Below, in pieces: positions 15,340 to 24,332 of a stretch of 45,128 nucleotides of DNA. Numbering within the stretch: the first letter of the stretch is position 1; every line of letters begins with the position of its first letter. The translations under genes were made by a program, and so were the position numbers. The stretch comes from Chthoniobacterales bacterium. Its GTDB lineage: Bacteria; Verrucomicrobiota; Verrucomicrobiia; Chthoniobacterales; UBA6821. Below the pieces are notes generated by a model. That model made no database searches. It was not told where the DNA came from and was given only the letters and a program-made list of their open reading frames with translations. The stretch is from NCBI GenBank assembly GCA_026461395.1, contig JAPJNA010000027.1:1-45128 (forward strand). Reading direction: 5' to 3'.

Positions 15340-18219
15340 ATGGAACCATTCTCCGGACAACTCTCCCTGAGCGGAGTCGACCCCCTGCAGGGGCGCGAAT
15401 TCATCGTCCGCAAGCGCGATGGCCGTAGCGAACCCTTCAACGAGGAGCGGATCCGACTTGCCGTGGAGAGCGCCTTCAAGGCCGACCGCGATATTCCGAG
15501 TGATTATTCCCTTTCCCCGGAGGATCAAGCAGCTGCTCTTTCGGTGACGGTAGCCGTCGTCCAGCGCCTCCTCGGCCGTGCAGCCCGTGGTGAGGAACTC
15601 GAGATCGAGCGTGTTCAGGATGCCGTGGAGGAGGCCCTCATGGTGCAGGGACACGTCCAGGTGGCCCGCCGGTACATCATTTACCGTGAGGATCGCCGCA
15701 AGGCCCGCGCCTTGCGCGGCGACCGCGATCTCTCGGGCCAGGTTCAAGCTGAGCTTCATGTCACCCTTCGTGATGGGAGCAAGGAGATCCTGGAGCCTCA
15801 ACGCATCCGCCGTACCCTGATCCGTGCCTGCCGTGGGTTTGAGGACCGCTGCGAGGCCCGCGAGATGGCCGACGAGACGATGAGGAGCCTCTACGATGGC
15901 GTCCGTATCGACGAGATCGAGAAGGCGATGATTTTCGCCTCGAAGTCCCGCATCGAGCAGGATCCAGCCTATGGCTATGTGACAGCTCGTCTCCTTCTGG
16001 ATGTGATCTACGGCGAGACCCTTCCCGGCTACGAGCACTACCACGACGTCACGGTCGCCCATACTTCCCGCTTCCAAGCCTACCTCGAAGAGGGCATTGC
16101 CGCTGGACGCCTCACTCCTGGCTTGCTGGAGTTTGATCTTGTGAAGATCGCCGCGGCCCTCAAGCCCGAGCGTGATCTCCTCTTCAACTACATGGGACTG
16201 CAGACCATTTATGATCGATACCTGATTCACATTGGCGGCCACCGCCTCGAGTCACCCCAGTTCTTCTGGATGCGCGTCTGCCTCGGTCTTGCCATGAATG
16301 AGGGAGAGCAGAAGAACGAGCGCGCGATCGAGTTCTACGAACTCCTCTCCAGCTTCCTCTTCACCTCCTCCACACCGACCCTCTTTAATAGCGGCACCCT
16401 GCACCCTCAGCTCAGCTCCTGCTATCTGACGACGGTCATGGATGACCTCGACCACATCTTCAAGTGCATCAGCGATGACGCGAAGCTCTCGAAGTGGGCC
16501 GGCGGACTCGGCAATGACTGGACTAACGTCCGCGCAACCGGCTCCCTCATCAAGGGTACCAACGGTGAGAGCCAGGGAGTCATTCCATTCCTCAAGGTTG
16601 CCAATGACACCGCTGTCGCCGTCAACCAGGGCGGCAAGCGCAAAGGGGCGATGTGTGCCTACCTGGAGACCTGGCACCTCGACATCGAGGACTTCCTCGA
16701 GCTTCGCAAGAACGTGGGCGACGAGCGTCGCCGCACCCACGACATGAATACCGCCAACTGGATCCCCGACCTCTTCATGAAGCGGGTCAAGGAGAACGGC
16801 CAGTGGACCCTCTTCAGCCCGAGCGATGTTTCCGACCTGCACGACCTCTACGGCCGCGCCTTTGAGGAGCGCTATTGCGAGTATGAGGCCATGGCCGACC
16901 GCGGCGAGATCCCGCTCTTCAAGCGGGTCGAGGCATCCTCCATCTGGCGCAAGATCCTCTCCATGGTCTTCGAGACCGGCCATCCCTGGATCACCTTCAA
17001 GGATCCCTCCAACGTCCGCTCCCCACAGGATCATCAGGGAGTCGTCCACAGTTCCAACCTCTGCACCGAGATCTTGCTGAACACCTCAGCCGAGGAGACA
17101 GCCGTCTGCAATCTCGGTTCCATCGGGCTCCCTCTCCATGTCACCGAGAACGGCCTTGATCTTGCCCTTCTTGAGAAGACTATCCGCACGGCCATGCGGA
17201 TGCTCGATAACGTCATCGATATTAATTATTATCCGACCCCGGAGGCCCGGAATGCGAACCTCCGTCACCGCCCCGTTGGTCTCGGACTCATGGGATTCCA
17301 GGATGCCTTGTACAAGCTGAAGATCAGCTACGCCAGCAACGAGGCCGTCGACTTTGCCGACTCCAGCATGGAGGCGATTTCCTACTTTGCCATTCTTGCC
17401 TCCACAGAGCTAGCCGCCGAGCGTGGAGCCTACGAGAGCTACAAGGGGTCGAAGTGGGATCGCGGATTGCTTCCGATCGACACGATCGATCTCCTCGAGC
17501 AGGAGAGGGGAATGCCCGTGAGCATGGATCGCTCCTCCAGCCTCGATTGGAGTGTCATCCGCACGGCCGTCCAGAAGCATGGAATGCGCAACAGCAACAC
17601 CATGGCGATCGCCCCGACGGCCACGATCTCCAACATCACGGGTGTCTCCCAGTCGATCGAACCGACCTTCAAGAACCTCTTCGCTAAGGAAAACCTGAGT
17701 GGCGGATTCACCGTCATCAACAGTTACCTCGTCGAGGATCTCAAGGCGCTCGGCATCTGGGATCGCAAGATGCTGGAGGAACTCAAGTACAAGGATGGCT
17801 CCATCCTCGGCATCGACCGCATCCCGGAGAAGATCCGCGAGATTTACCGCACCGCCTTTGAGGTCGAGCCGGATTGGTACATCGAGTGTGCGAGCCGCCG
17901 CCAGAAGTGGATCGACATGGGCCAGTCCCTGAATCTCTACATCGCCGCCCCGAGCGGCAAGAGACTCAACGACATGTATCTCCATGCCTGGGAGACAGGT
18001 CTCAAGACCACCTACTACCTTCGTGCTACGGCCGCTTCCACAGTCGAGCAGAGCACGAGTCAGGCCCGTCCGAATTGGGTCAATCAGCCCCAGTCTCCAG
18101 CGCAATCGCCATCCCAGCCGCAGGCTGAAGGAAAGCAAAAAGAATTCACCTCAGAGGAGGCCGCGGCCTGCAGCATCGAGGCGATGCGCAACGGAGGCGA
18201 GTGCGAGGCCTGCCAATAA
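15340..18219 (+). CDS. nrdA: Ribonucleoside-diphosphate reductase, alpha (large) subunit
   Basis: 959 residues from ATG 15340. An earlier in-frame ATG at 15298 overlaps the TATAAT box and would lie upstream of the probable transcript start, so I prefer 15340. The enzyme makes deoxynucleoside diphosphates. In numbering from 15298, two ATP-cone domains span about 35-125 and 150-240. The catalytic core has C375 (SSCYLTT), N587, C589 and E591 (NLCTEI), C604 (AVCNLGS) and the radical-path tyrosines Y906-Y907. The tail ends CEACQ with redox cysteines 969 and 972. Two stacked ATP cones suggest elaborate allosteric control. nrdB follows after 137 bases. Confidence 0.95.
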   Translation: MEPFSGQLSLSGVDPLQGREFIVRKRDGRSEPFNEERIRLAVESAFKADRDIPSDYSLSPEDQAAALSVTVAVVQRLLGRAARGEELEIERVQDAVEEALMVQGHVQVARRYIIYREDRRKARALRGDRDLSGQVQAELHVTLRDGSKEILEPQRIRRTLIRACRGFEDRCEAREMADETMRSLYDGVRIDEIEKAMIFASKSRIEQDPAYGYVTARLLLDVIYGETLPGYEHYHDVTVAHTSRFQAYLEEGIAAGRLTPGLLEFDLVKIAAALKPERDLLFNYMGLQTIYDRYLIHIGGHRLESPQFFWMRVCLGLAMNEGEQKNERAIEFYELLSSFLFTSSTPTLFNSGTLHPQLSSCYLTTVMDDLDHIFKCISDDAKLSKWAGGLGNDWTNVRATGSLIKGTNGESQGVIPFLKVANDTAVAVNQGGKRKGAMCAYLETWHLDIEDFLELRKNVGDERRRTHDMNTANWIPDLFMKRVKENGQWTLFSPSDVSDLHDLYGRAFEERYCEYEAMADRGEIPLFKRVEASSIWRKILSMVFETGHPWITFKDPSNVRSPQDHQGVVHSSNLCTEILLNTSAEETAVCNLGSIGLPLHVTENGLDLALLEKTIRTAMRMLDNVIDINYYPTPEARNANLRHRPVGLGLMGFQDALYKLKISYASNEAVDFADSSMEAISYFAILASTELAAERGAYESYKGSKWDRGLLPIDTIDLLEQERGMPVSMDRSSSLDWSVIRTAVQKHGMRNSNTMAIAPTATISNITGVSQSIEPTFKNLFAKENLSGGFTVINSYLVEDLKALGIWDRKMLEELKYKDGSILGIDRIPEKIREIYRTAFEVEPDWYIECASRRQKWIDMGQSLNLYIAAPSGKRLNDMYLHAWETGLKTTYYLRATAASTVEQSTSQARPNWVNQPQSPAQSPSQPQAEGKQKEFTSEEAAACSIEAMRNGGECEACQ

Positions 18220-18356
18220 GCTGATAACGAGCTGATAACGAGCAGACACTGATACCCTTTTTGAGATTCCCCACCCCAACCCGTCGTAAAACCCCAAAAA
18301 ACACACCAACGCTGGAAAAACGACAGTCTTCAGTTAACCTTCACTAATACACCACT

Positions 18357-19418
18357 ATGTCCTGCTGCTCCTCCACTACCCAACCCGCCACCTTTCACGA
18401 CCTCACCAAGCGGATCGACTCTGATCAGAAACGCCTAGTCAACTGCAAGCAGGTCGACGTGAACCAGCTCATGCCCCTGAAGTACACCTGGGCCTGGGAT
18501 TACTACACCAAGGGCTGCGCTAATCACTGGATGCCGAATGAGGTCCCGATGCAGCGTGATATCGAGCTCTGGAAGTCCAACAAGCTCACGGCCGATGAGC
18601 GCCAGGTCATCATGCGCAACCTCGGCTTCTTCAGCACCGCCGAGAGCCTTGTTGGGAACAACATCGTGCTCGCGATCTTCAAGCACGTTACCAATCCCGA
18701 GGCCCGTCAATACATGCTTCGTCAGGGCTTCGAAGAGGCAATCCACACACACACCTTCCAGTATATCGTCGAGAGTCTCTCGCTGGACCAGCGCGAGGTC
18801 TTCAACATGTATCACGAAGTGAATTCCATCAATGAGAAGGATGCCTTCGAGATGAGTCTCACCGCCTCCATCATGGAGGATGGGTTCTCCACCGAGACCA
18901 CGGAGGGACTCCAGACCTTCCTCAAGAACCTGGTCGGCTTCTATGTCATCATGGAGGGGATCTTCTTCTACAGCGGCTTCGTGATGCTCCTCTCCTTCAA
19001 GCGCCAGAACAAGATGGTCGGTATCGGCCAGCAGTTCGAGTACATCATGCGCGACGAGTCGATCCATCTGAACTTCGGCATCGACCTCATCAACGGTATC
19101 CGCGAAGAGAACCCCGAGGCCTGGACCCCGGAGCTCGAGGCCGAGGTGCGCACCATGATTCTGAAGGCCGTCGAGCTCGAGATTGCCTATGCCCAGGATT
19201 GCATGCCCCGAGGCATCCTCGGACTGAATGCAGGTCTCTTCCGCGAGTATGTCCAGTACATCGCCGACCGCCGCTTCGACCGCCTCAACATGCCCCAGGA
19301 GTTCGGAAGCGCCAATCCCTTCCCCTGGATGAGCGAAGTAGCCGACCTCTCCAAGGAAGCCAACTTCTTCGAGACCAAGGTCACCGCCTACCAGAACGCC
19401 AGCTCTCTCGAGTGGTAA
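18357..19418 (+). CDS. nrdB: Ribonucleotide reductase beta subunit, class Ic type (Phe at radical site)
   Basis: 353 residues. The small subunit stores the oxidising equivalent that starts catalysis in NrdA. Metal-ligand positions are E96 (TAESLVG), E127 and H130 (EEAIHTHTF), E200 ([11 protein letters not shown]), E234 and H237 (RDESIHLNF). The residue four after H130 is F134, where class Ia/Ib enzymes carry the radical tyrosine, and E96 replaces the usual aspartate. All positions equal the Chlamydia trachomatis class Ic residues (E89, E120, H123, F127, E193, E227, H230) plus seven. A tyrosyl-radical-free Mn/Fe cofactor is therefore expected. The N-terminus is MSCCSSTT, cysteine-rich. The leader is A/C-rich with no SD. 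Two hairpins follow the stop. Confidence 0.95.
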   Translation: MSCCSSTTQPATFHDLTKRIDSDQKRLVNCKQVDVNQLMPLKYTWAWDYYTKGCANHWMPNEVPMQRDIELWKSNKLTADERQVIMRNLGFFSTAESLVGNNIVLAIFKHVTNPEARQYMLRQGFEEAIHTHTFQYIVESLSLDQREVFNMYHEVNSINEKDAFEMSLTASIMEDGFSTETTEGLQTFLKNLVGFYVIMEGIFFYSGFVMLLSFKRQNKMVGIGQQFEYIMRDESIHLNFGIDLINGIREENPEAWTPELEAEVRTMILKAVELEIAYAQDCMPRGILGLNAGLFREYVQYIADRRFDRLNMPQEFGSANPFPWMSEVADLSKEANFFETKVTAYQNASSLEW

Positions 19419-19454
19419 GTCGTCACTAAACGAATCAAGGATTTCCTCCCGAGA

Positions 19455-19518
19455 CCCCGTGGTTTTGCCATGGGGAAATCCACCCAGAGGCAGCCCGCGA
19501 CTGAAAAGTCGTGGGCTG
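19455..19518 (+). terminator. Two tandem hairpins after nrdB
   Basis: First hairpin CCCCGTGG (19455-19462) / CCATGGGG (19468-19475). Second hairpin CAGCCCGCGACT (19491-19502), GAAA loop, AGTCGTGGGCTG (19507-19518), 12 pairs with one G-T. Only two T residues follow, so termination may be weak or Rho-assisted. Confidence 0.6.
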
Positions 19519-19563
19519 TTCTGCGTCTAGGGTAATCATTGGACTTTGCAGTTCTTGCAGAAA

Positions 19564-19578
19564 TACTGATATTCAGTA
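19564..19578 (+). promoter_or_regulatory. Palindrome upstream of the AbrB/PIN pair
   Basis: TACTGA-TAT-TCAGTA is a perfect 6-bp inverted repeat ending 11 bases before the antitoxin ATG. Toxin-antitoxin operons of this type usually self-repress through such a site. Confidence 0.55.
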
Positions 19579-19589
19579 ATACTGTAAAT

Positions 19590-19847
19590 ATGACAAAGAC
19601 AATTTCCGTCAGTGAACGGGGAACTCTGACCCTTCCGAAAGAAGCCAGAAAGAGCCTAGGCATCCCTCAGGGGGGACAATTAATTGTCGAGATGGACGAG
19701 GAGGGAGCCATTACCCTTCGAGCTGGGGCAGTCATGCCATTGGAAATCTATTCTAAGGGCAGGCTTGCAGAGTTTCAGCAGATGAATGAGGGGCCGCTTG
19801 CCAGCAGGAAGATCCGCTGGTGTAAGGGCACTTCCAAGAAGCGATGA
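19590..19847 (+). CDS. AbrB/MazE-type antitoxin of a PIN-toxin pair
   Basis: 85 residues. The start at 19590 gives MTKTISVSERGTLTLPKEAR, a standard SpoVT/AbrB swapped-hairpin domain with the expected G-x-L-x-L-P-K-E-A-R and LGIPQGGQLIVEMDEEGAITL segments. These domains bind DNA as dimers, and the C-terminal tail (LAEFQQMNEGPLASRKIRW) would wrap the toxin. The frame overlaps the PIN toxin start by four bases (ATGA). The palindrome at 19564-19578 is a likely self-regulation site. Confidence 0.85.
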   Translation: MTKTISVSERGTLTLPKEARKSLGIPQGGQLIVEMDEEGAITLRAGAVMPLEIYSKGRLAEFQQMNEGPLASRKIRWCKGTSKKR

Positions 19848-20260
19848 GAGTCTTTCTCGACGCGAATATCCTCTTTTCGGCCTCTCTTCCTAAGAGTCAT
19901 CTAGCCCACTTTCTGAAGGGATTGGCAGAGCGAGCCGATCTGTTGAGTAATGCCTATGCTTGCGAAGAGGCTGAAAGAAACTTGGTTACCAAGTTTCCGA
20001 AGAGTCTTCCCTCTTTGCAAAAGCTCTGCGGAGCGATCGAACTAGTTCCGTTGGGAATCTTCGATCCTGGGGTGCAGCTTGCGGCGAAGGATCAGCCTAT
20101 TCTCTGCGGAGCCATTGCGGGGGAGGCAGATTATCTGCTGACTGGAGATAAAAAGGATTTTGGGCATCTCTTTGGGAAGAGGATTGGTGGAGTCGCGGTT
20201 GTCAGTGTGGAGCTTCTTCTAGCAGAACTCGTTGATCAGGAAGAGTTGGAGGGTCTCTAG
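19844..20260 (+). CDS. PIN-domain toxin (putative RNase)
   Basis: 138 residues. PIN domains are Mg-dependent RNases. The first acidic residue lies in MRVFLDANILFSA (D6), E41/E42 in YACEEAERN are candidates for the second, and the late acidic cluster is in GEADYLLTGDKKDFGHL. It is coupled by ATGA overlap to the AbrB-type antitoxin. Composition is more AT-rich than the nrd genes next to it, consistent with acquisition. VapC-like function is inferred from pairing and fold; the RNA target is unknown. Confidence 0.85.
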   Translation: MRVFLDANILFSASLPKSHLAHFLKGLAERADLLSNAYACEEAERNLVTKFPKSLPSLQKLCGAIELVPLGIFDPGVQLAAKDQPILCGAIAGEADYLLTGDKKDFGHLFGKRIGGVAVVSVELLLAELVDQEELEGL

Positions 20261-20365
20261 GGGTTCTAAGGTCCCTGGGAATAAGCCGTTCTTCGTATCC
20301 CCCTTGTCACTCTCAGTCTTGAGGTGAGTTGGGATGTTGCTGAAGGTGGGAACAGTTTTCTTTAC

Positions 20366-20400
20366 AGTCTAAAAGACTACAGGCCAAACAGCCTGTTTTG
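20366..20400. terminator. Bidirectional hairpins between convergent genes
   Basis: AGTCT-aaa-AGACT (20366-20378) and ACAGGC-caaaca-GCCTGT (20379-20396). On the plus strand the second stem is followed by TTTGTT. It lies between the PIN toxin and the convergent chromate transporter genes. Confidence 0.45.
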
Positions 20401-20404
20401 TTCC

Positions 20405-20950
20405 TCAGCGAAGGAAGACCCAGCTGATCAAGCCTGCCGCTCCCATCATGAGGACGGGATTGATCTTGGTGAAGAGCATCAGGATCAGCGCCACAACGCC
20501 CATGATGGCGGTGGGCAATGAATGGATCGAGGTCTTCGCGATGATCCAAGTCGCGGCCAGGATCAGACCAGTGGAGATCGGCAGGATCGCATTCATCACC
20601 GAATGCCTCCAGGGGGATTCCTTCCAGTGGTCCCACCAGTTGCCGGCGAAATAGACCAGGATCGAGCTCGGCACGAACATCGCCAGCGTCGCGACAAGCG
20701 CGCCGAGGATCGCGATCGCCGTGCCGTAGGGAAGACAAGCCTTCAGTCCGACGAGCGTCACCACCATCATCGAGGGACCGGGAGCCGCCATGCTGATTGA
20801 GAAGAGGTCCACGAACTCCTGGTTCGTCATCCAGTGATATTCGCCAACCGAAGCCTGATGCATCGAGGGCAGAACCACCTTGCCTCCGCCAAAGGCCGAG
20901 AGCGAGAGCGACGAGAAGAGACCCGCGAGCTGAAGCAGAGTCTTGTTCAT
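20405..20950 (-). CDS. Chromate transporter family protein, second half (ChrA-type)
   Basis: 181 residues from MNKTLLQLAGLFSSLSLSAFGGG; 24 further residues upstream in frame overlap the partner gene and look non-native. Family signature segments SLSAFGGGKVVLP, MAAPGPSMMVV and GALVATLAMFVPSSILVYF are present, with about five to six membrane spans. Short ChrA proteins occur as adjacent gene pairs whose products together equal one long ChrA. The start overlaps the partner stop as ATGA. Physiological substrate may be chromate or another anion; resistance is not shown by sequence. Confidence 0.88.
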   Translation of the reverse strand: MNKTLLQLAGLFSSLSLSAFGGGKVVLPSMHQASVGEYHWMTNQEFVDLFSISMAAPGPSMMVVTLVGLKACLPYGTAIAILGALVATLAMFVPSSILVYFAGNWWDHWKESPWRHSVMNAILPISTGLILAATWIIAKTSIHSLPTAIMGVVALILMLFTKINPVLMMGAAGLISWVFLR

Positions 20951-21600
20951 GAGGGCGTGGAACCTCCCGTATCGGGTGTCTTGAGCTTGGGATTGACCTT
21001 GGGCGGTCGTGGCCTGTGCCACCAGATGGCTAGGGGAGCCACGATCAGTATCACCGTGGGGACATGGAGATGGGCGAACCTCACCAGGGCGAACGTGATC
21101 AGGATCAGCACCACGTCGAAGGCCCCCTTGATCGCCTCACCTCCCGCCTCGAAGACCATGCTCGCCATCAGACCACAGGCCGCCGCGGTGACTCCTGCCA
21201 GGACCGCGTGGGCGTCGGCGGTGTGACCTGCGTGGAAGTAGAGGAATCCCAGCGCACAGGTCGATACGAACGGGGGCGCCAGCAGGGAGGCAAGAGCCAC
21301 CAGCGAGCCGACGGGGCCCTTCAGGTGATTGCCGATATAGACGGAAAGCCCCACCACATTCGCACCGGGAAGGAGCTGGACCAGCCCCAGGCCGGGCATG
21401 AACTCCTCATCGCTGAGCCATCTCTTCTGGGTGACCACCATCCGCCGGATGTAGGCGGTGATGCCGCCTCCGAAGCTCGTAAGACCGATGAAGCAGAAGA
21501 GACTGGCGATCTCCAGAAGGGATACCTTGACCCTCAAAGAAGTGGACGGAGAGGAACCCGCCACCTCTTCCCGGTCAGGATGCGGGGCTTCCCCCGACAT
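20947..21600 (-). CDS. Chromate transporter family protein, first half (ChrA-type)
   Basis: 217 residues from MSGEAPHPDREEVAG (start 21600); a longer frame to 21666 exists but overlaps the upstream gene more deeply. The motif FIGLTSFGGGITAYIRR, PGLGLVQLLPGANVVGLS and several hydrophobic spans mark the CHR family. It precedes the second half with a four-base overlap and follows the phospholipase D-like gene with a 26-base overlap, so the three genes form one tightly coupled minus-strand operon. The C-terminus is Pro/Lys-rich. Confidence 0.88.
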   Translation of the reverse strand: MSGEAPHPDREEVAGSSPSTSLRVKVSLLEIASLFCFIGLTSFGGGITAYIRRMVVTQKRWLSDEEFMPGLGLVQLLPGANVVGLSVYIGNHLKGPVGSLVALASLLAPPFVSTCALGFLYFHAGHTADAHAVLAGVTAAACGLMASMVFEAGGEAIKGAFDVVLILITFALVRFAHLHVPTVILIVAPLAIWWHRPRPPKVNPKLKTPDTGGSTPS

Positions 21601-22594
21601 TGTTGTTCGCTTTCTCGGCCAGCACCTTGGCGGCGTGCTTCTCCTTGTCGGCCTGGATACCTGCATCGGTGAGATCCATCTTCTTGGAGGTTTCCCAATC
21701 CGACTCGAAGATCTTCACCAGACGCTTGATCAGATCGGGATCGCTGAAGCGGATGCCGAGCTCGCGGCGTTCGTTGAAGCACTTGGGATAGATGTTGAAA
21801 GAGCTCAAGAGAGCACGGTGCTTGTCGGCCAGGATCAGCTTCGCATGGAGGTGGACACCATGGAGCTTGTGGACATGGATCCCGAGATCCTCGAGCAGCC
21901 TGAGTCCCGCGACCCCCTCGAGGATGTAGAAGTCCCTGAGGGAATGGACCGGCAGCGCCGTGGCGTGGACCTTCACATCCCGTTTCATCTTGGCGCGGAC
22001 GAGCGCCTCGATGACCGGCGTGTCGACATACTTCTCATGCTGGATGTAGAGCGTCTTGTTGGCCCCATCGATGAAGTTGATCACCTCCTGACGAGAGCGT
22101 CCGACGCTCCAGATCAGGTTGGAGACTGCTGGAGGGACGAAATCCTCGCGGTTCCAGTCGGCCTCGAAGCAGCCCGCCACCTCGCTGACCTCCTCGGGAT
22201 CGTTGGTCACCAGACCATAGTCGCGGGTCAGTCCGAAGTACTTCGGAGCCCAGTTCAGCGACATGATGAAGGCCTGCTTGCCATCCACGACCATCGACTT
22301 CTCATGAGTGATCGGGTACTTCGGATTCGTCTCCTTGACATTTACCTTCGCGTTCTTGAAGAGCTCGAAGGCCTCGTCATTGTCATGCTCCCCGGTGAAG
22401 CGGGAGGGATTCAGCATCACCCGGACCTTCACGCCGCGCTTGTGGGCCGCGATGACTGCCTCGATCAGGACCGGATCGGTGAACTGGAACATCTTGATGT
22501 CCAGCGAGTGCTTGGCAGTCTCGAGGGTACCAAGGATCGGGGCGATCCCGTCATCAGGTTGGACAATCAGGCTGTGAACAGAGTCTTGGAACAT
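21575..22594 (-). CDS. Phospholipase D-like domain protein with two HKD motifs
   Basis: 339 residues. Two HxKxxxxD active-site motifs are complete: THEKSMVVDG near residue 97 and HLHAKLILAD near residue 250, each followed by a strand and an asparagine (MSLNWAPK, SSFNIYPK). The superfamily includes phospholipases, cardiolipin synthases and nucleases. There is no signal peptide and no membrane span, so a cytoplasmic enzyme or nuclease is possible and the substrate is open. The last 26 bases overlap the first chromate transporter gene, an unusual partnership. The C-terminal tail is Lys/Ala-rich. Confidence 0.88.
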   Translation of the reverse strand: MFQDSVHSLIVQPDDGIAPILGTLETAKHSLDIKMFQFTDPVLIEAVIAAHKRGVKVRVMLNPSRFTGEHDNDEAFELFKNAKVNVKETNPKYPITHEKSMVVDGKQAFIMSLNWAPKYFGLTRDYGLVTNDPEEVSEVAGCFEADWNREDFVPPAVSNLIWSVGRSRQEVINFIDGANKTLYIQHEKYVDTPVIEALVRAKMKRDVKVHATALPVHSLRDFYILEGVAGLRLLEDLGIHVHKLHGVHLHAKLILADKHRALLSSFNIYPKCFNERRELGIRFSDPDLIKRLVKIFESDWETSKKMDLTDAGIQADKEKHAAKVLAEKANNNVGGSPAS

Positions 22595-22960
22595 GGAGTT
22601 GATTTCATCTGATTCAGGATCCCTGTCAACAACGTGATAAAGATGACTCCTCGAGTTTCGTCCCTCGACTGCCCATTTGACACCACTTTGTTGACTCGTT
22701 CGCCCCGCTCAGCTCGCCCCTTTGGGGCTACCTTTGGTAGTCGTACACGCCGCTTCCCAGTGGCTTGTTTGACACTACTTCGCCAATCTTCAAACTTCTA
22801 ACTCCCATCTCCGACGAGAGAGATCCGTCTCTCTGTCAAAATCCCGCGCCACATGCGCTCCCCCTTCTACCTTCCCACCTGTCACTTTCGCACCTTTTAC
22901 TAGCGTCTCCGGCTTCTTCCCAAACTTCCAAGGAAGAAAGTTGACATCATATTCATTCCG
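22595..22960. other. Spacer with heptad tract and hairpins
   Basis: GCCCC-ttt-GGGGC lies near 22715-22732. From about 22783 to 22905 the sequence reads in 7-nt units (CAATCTT, CAAACTT, CTAACTC, CCATCTC, later CTTCTAC, CTTCCCA). Between them a GACGAGAGAGATCCGTCTCTC stem-like stretch resembles 23861-23880, and GCGCCACATGCGC resembles the GCGCC-nnn-GGCGC modules. A TTGACA at 22941-22946 may serve the next gene. No ORF is supported. Confidence 0.6.
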
Positions 22961-22975
22961 ATGGAGATTCTCCAT
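22961..22975 (+). promoter_or_regulatory. Palindromic operator candidate before the RHH/PIN pair
   Basis: ATGGAG-ATT-CTCCAT is a perfect 6-bp inverted repeat ending one base before the antitoxin ATG at 22977. TTGACA (22941-22946) lies 14 bases upstream. This placement suits autorepression by a ribbon-helix-helix antitoxin. Confidence 0.6.
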
Positions 22976-22976
22976 C

Positions 22977-23210
22977 ATGATCAAGACCCAGATCCAACTG
23001 CCCGATAGTCTCTACAGGCAACTCAAGAACCTCGCCTCCGACAGAGAGTGGTCTCTAGCCGAGACGCTACGCCGCTCTGCCGAGATGTTCCTGGCAACCC
23101 AGCGGGCGACTGGAAAGCGGCTCGGTGCTTGGAAACTTCCCGAGGCCCGGCATGGCGGTGCCTTCCTTTCTCCAGAAACAGAATGGACAGAGCTTGCTCA
23201 CGGCGAGTAA
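22977..23210 (+). CDS. Ribbon-helix-helix antitoxin (VapB-like)
   Basis: 77 residues. The start MIKTQIQLPDSLYRQLKNLA followed by SLAETLRRSAEMFL is a ribbon-helix-helix fold: a short strand, then two helices. The tail (AWKLPEARHGGAFLSP) is the probable toxin-binding part. ATG 22977 is chosen because the frame upstream runs through the palindrome. The PIN toxin begins 35 bases after the stop. Its family is distinct from the AbrB-type antitoxin at 19590, so the two PIN modules are independent acquisitions. Confidence 0.85.
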   Translation: MIKTQIQLPDSLYRQLKNLASDREWSLAETLRRSAEMFLATQRATGKRLGAWKLPEARHGGAFLSPETEWTELAHGE

Positions 23211-23245
23211 CCCAATGCCACCTGCCGCCTGCCACCTGCCCGCTC

Positions 23246-23680
23246 ATGATTTCCTTCGACACAAATATCCTAGTCCACGCCTCCAACCTCGACTCTGCAG
23301 AGAACACCGCGGCTAGGGATTTCCTAGAGTCGCTCGCAGAACGCGAGGATGTGGTGGTTTGCGAACTGATGCTCGTGGAGACCTACCTCAAGCTCCGCAA
23401 CTCACGGATCATGCAAAACCCGTATTCTGCCGAGGAGGCCGGGGCATTCTGCCAAGCTCTCCGCTCCAATCCAAACTGGACCCTCGTCGAGAATGCTCCC
23501 GTCATGGGCGAGGTATGGGCCATGGCGAGCAGTCGCGACTTCGCGATTCGACGCATTATCGACGCCCGTCTTGCCACGACTCTACTGCACTTCGGGGTGA
23601 GTGAATTCGCCACCGCCAACGGCAAGGATTTCGAGGGATTCGGCTTCACGCGGGTCTGGAACCCGCTTCAGAACGTCTAG
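23246..23680 (+). CDS. PIN-domain toxin (VapC-like)
   Basis: 144 residues from MISFDTNILVHASNLDS; an open frame extends upstream to 23048 but overlaps the antitoxin in another frame. PIN acidic residues are visible: D5 in FDTNIL, E near 44 and 49 in VVCELMLVETYLKL, and D in RRIIDARLATTLLHFGV, with GKDFEGFGF at the end. The product would be a Mg-dependent RNase held in check by the preceding RHH protein. Between the genes, GCCACCTGCC is repeated. The target is unknown. Confidence 0.87.
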   Translation: MISFDTNILVHASNLDSAENTAARDFLESLAEREDVVVCELMLVETYLKLRNSRIMQNPYSAEEAGAFCQALRSNPNWTLVENAPVMGEVWAMASSRDFAIRRIIDARLATTLLHFGVSEFATANGKDFEGFGFTRVWNPLQNV

Positions 23681-23689
23681 GGACCAATC

Positions 23690-24100
23690 CCTCCTGCGTT
23701 TCCTTGCGTCCCTCGACATCCCGCTCAATCTTCGATATTCAGCGCCACAGGCGCGTCCTTCTTTCTTGTGCCTCTTGTGGCCAATGAATGCCCTAGCCGC
23801 TCGACCCTCGACTTCCCCTTCAGCCTTCAGTCCAACTTCTAGCTTCAATCTCCCATATTCGACGGGTGAAACCCGTCTCTCTGCCCATCTCCCTCGGGCG
23901 TCCCCCGTCTTTTCTGTGCCTTTTGTGCATCTTGTGGCCAATGAATGCCCTCGACACTCGACCCTCGTCCCTCGACTTCCCCCCCATCTACAATATCCAA
24001 TCTTGGATCTTCCGCGCCACAGGCGCTTCCTTGCCACCTTCCCCCCCAACTTCCATCTTCCATCTCTTCGGGTCGTTTCGGGCGGCCTGAATGACGACCC
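23690..24100. repeat. Large heptad/hairpin repeat region with internal duplication
   Basis: Contains GCGCC-aca-GGCGC twice (23742-23754 and 24014-24026), GACGGGT-gaa-ACCCGTC (23861-23877), and 7-nt-period tracts such as CTCGACC/CTCGACT and CAACTTCT/CAATCTCC. The phrase CTTGTGGCCAATGAATGCCC occurs twice (about 23774-23793 and 23931-23950), each followed by CTCGACCCTCG-type units. Frames running through it are repeat-derived and not credible genes. Confidence 0.7.
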
Positions 24101-24332
24101 GATTGTTACGAACTTGTTACAATAGAGATGATGACGATTTCCTTGGGAGAGGGCATATTTGCCGGAGTTCGGAAAACCCAACTCTCGAACTAATCACCTA
24201 CAACCCCTCATACAATCAGCCTCCACAGCTTGCCTGAACAATCAGCAACGTTCTAAAAAATTTCTCCTCGAAGTAAAAAGTCAGATGGATAAAAAAACCA
24301 GAAACGTAAAAACCCAAAACAAAAACAACACC
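24101..24332 (+). promoter_or_regulatory. Leader of the PEP-CTERM cluster
   Basis: TTGTTAC occurs twice, 11 bases apart (24103-24109 and 24114-24120), one helical turn. About 200 bases of A-rich sequence follow before the ATG, ending in CCCAAAACAAAAACAACACC. No SD sequence is present. An in-frame ATG at 24285 exists but would place a Lys-rich stretch before the signal peptide. Confidence 0.4.

Noticed and set aside
15250-19067. Several long minus-strand frames inside nrdA and nrdB
   Set aside because: Shadow frames of highly biased codons; no motif or start context.
21458-22612. A 384-codon plus-strand frame opposite the PLD gene
   Set aside because: The minus-strand product has two intact HKD motifs; the plus-strand product is acidic low-information sequence.
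23601-24125. A 174-codon plus-strand frame through the repeat region
   Set aside because: It consists of translated heptad repeats and the end of the PIN gene in another frame.
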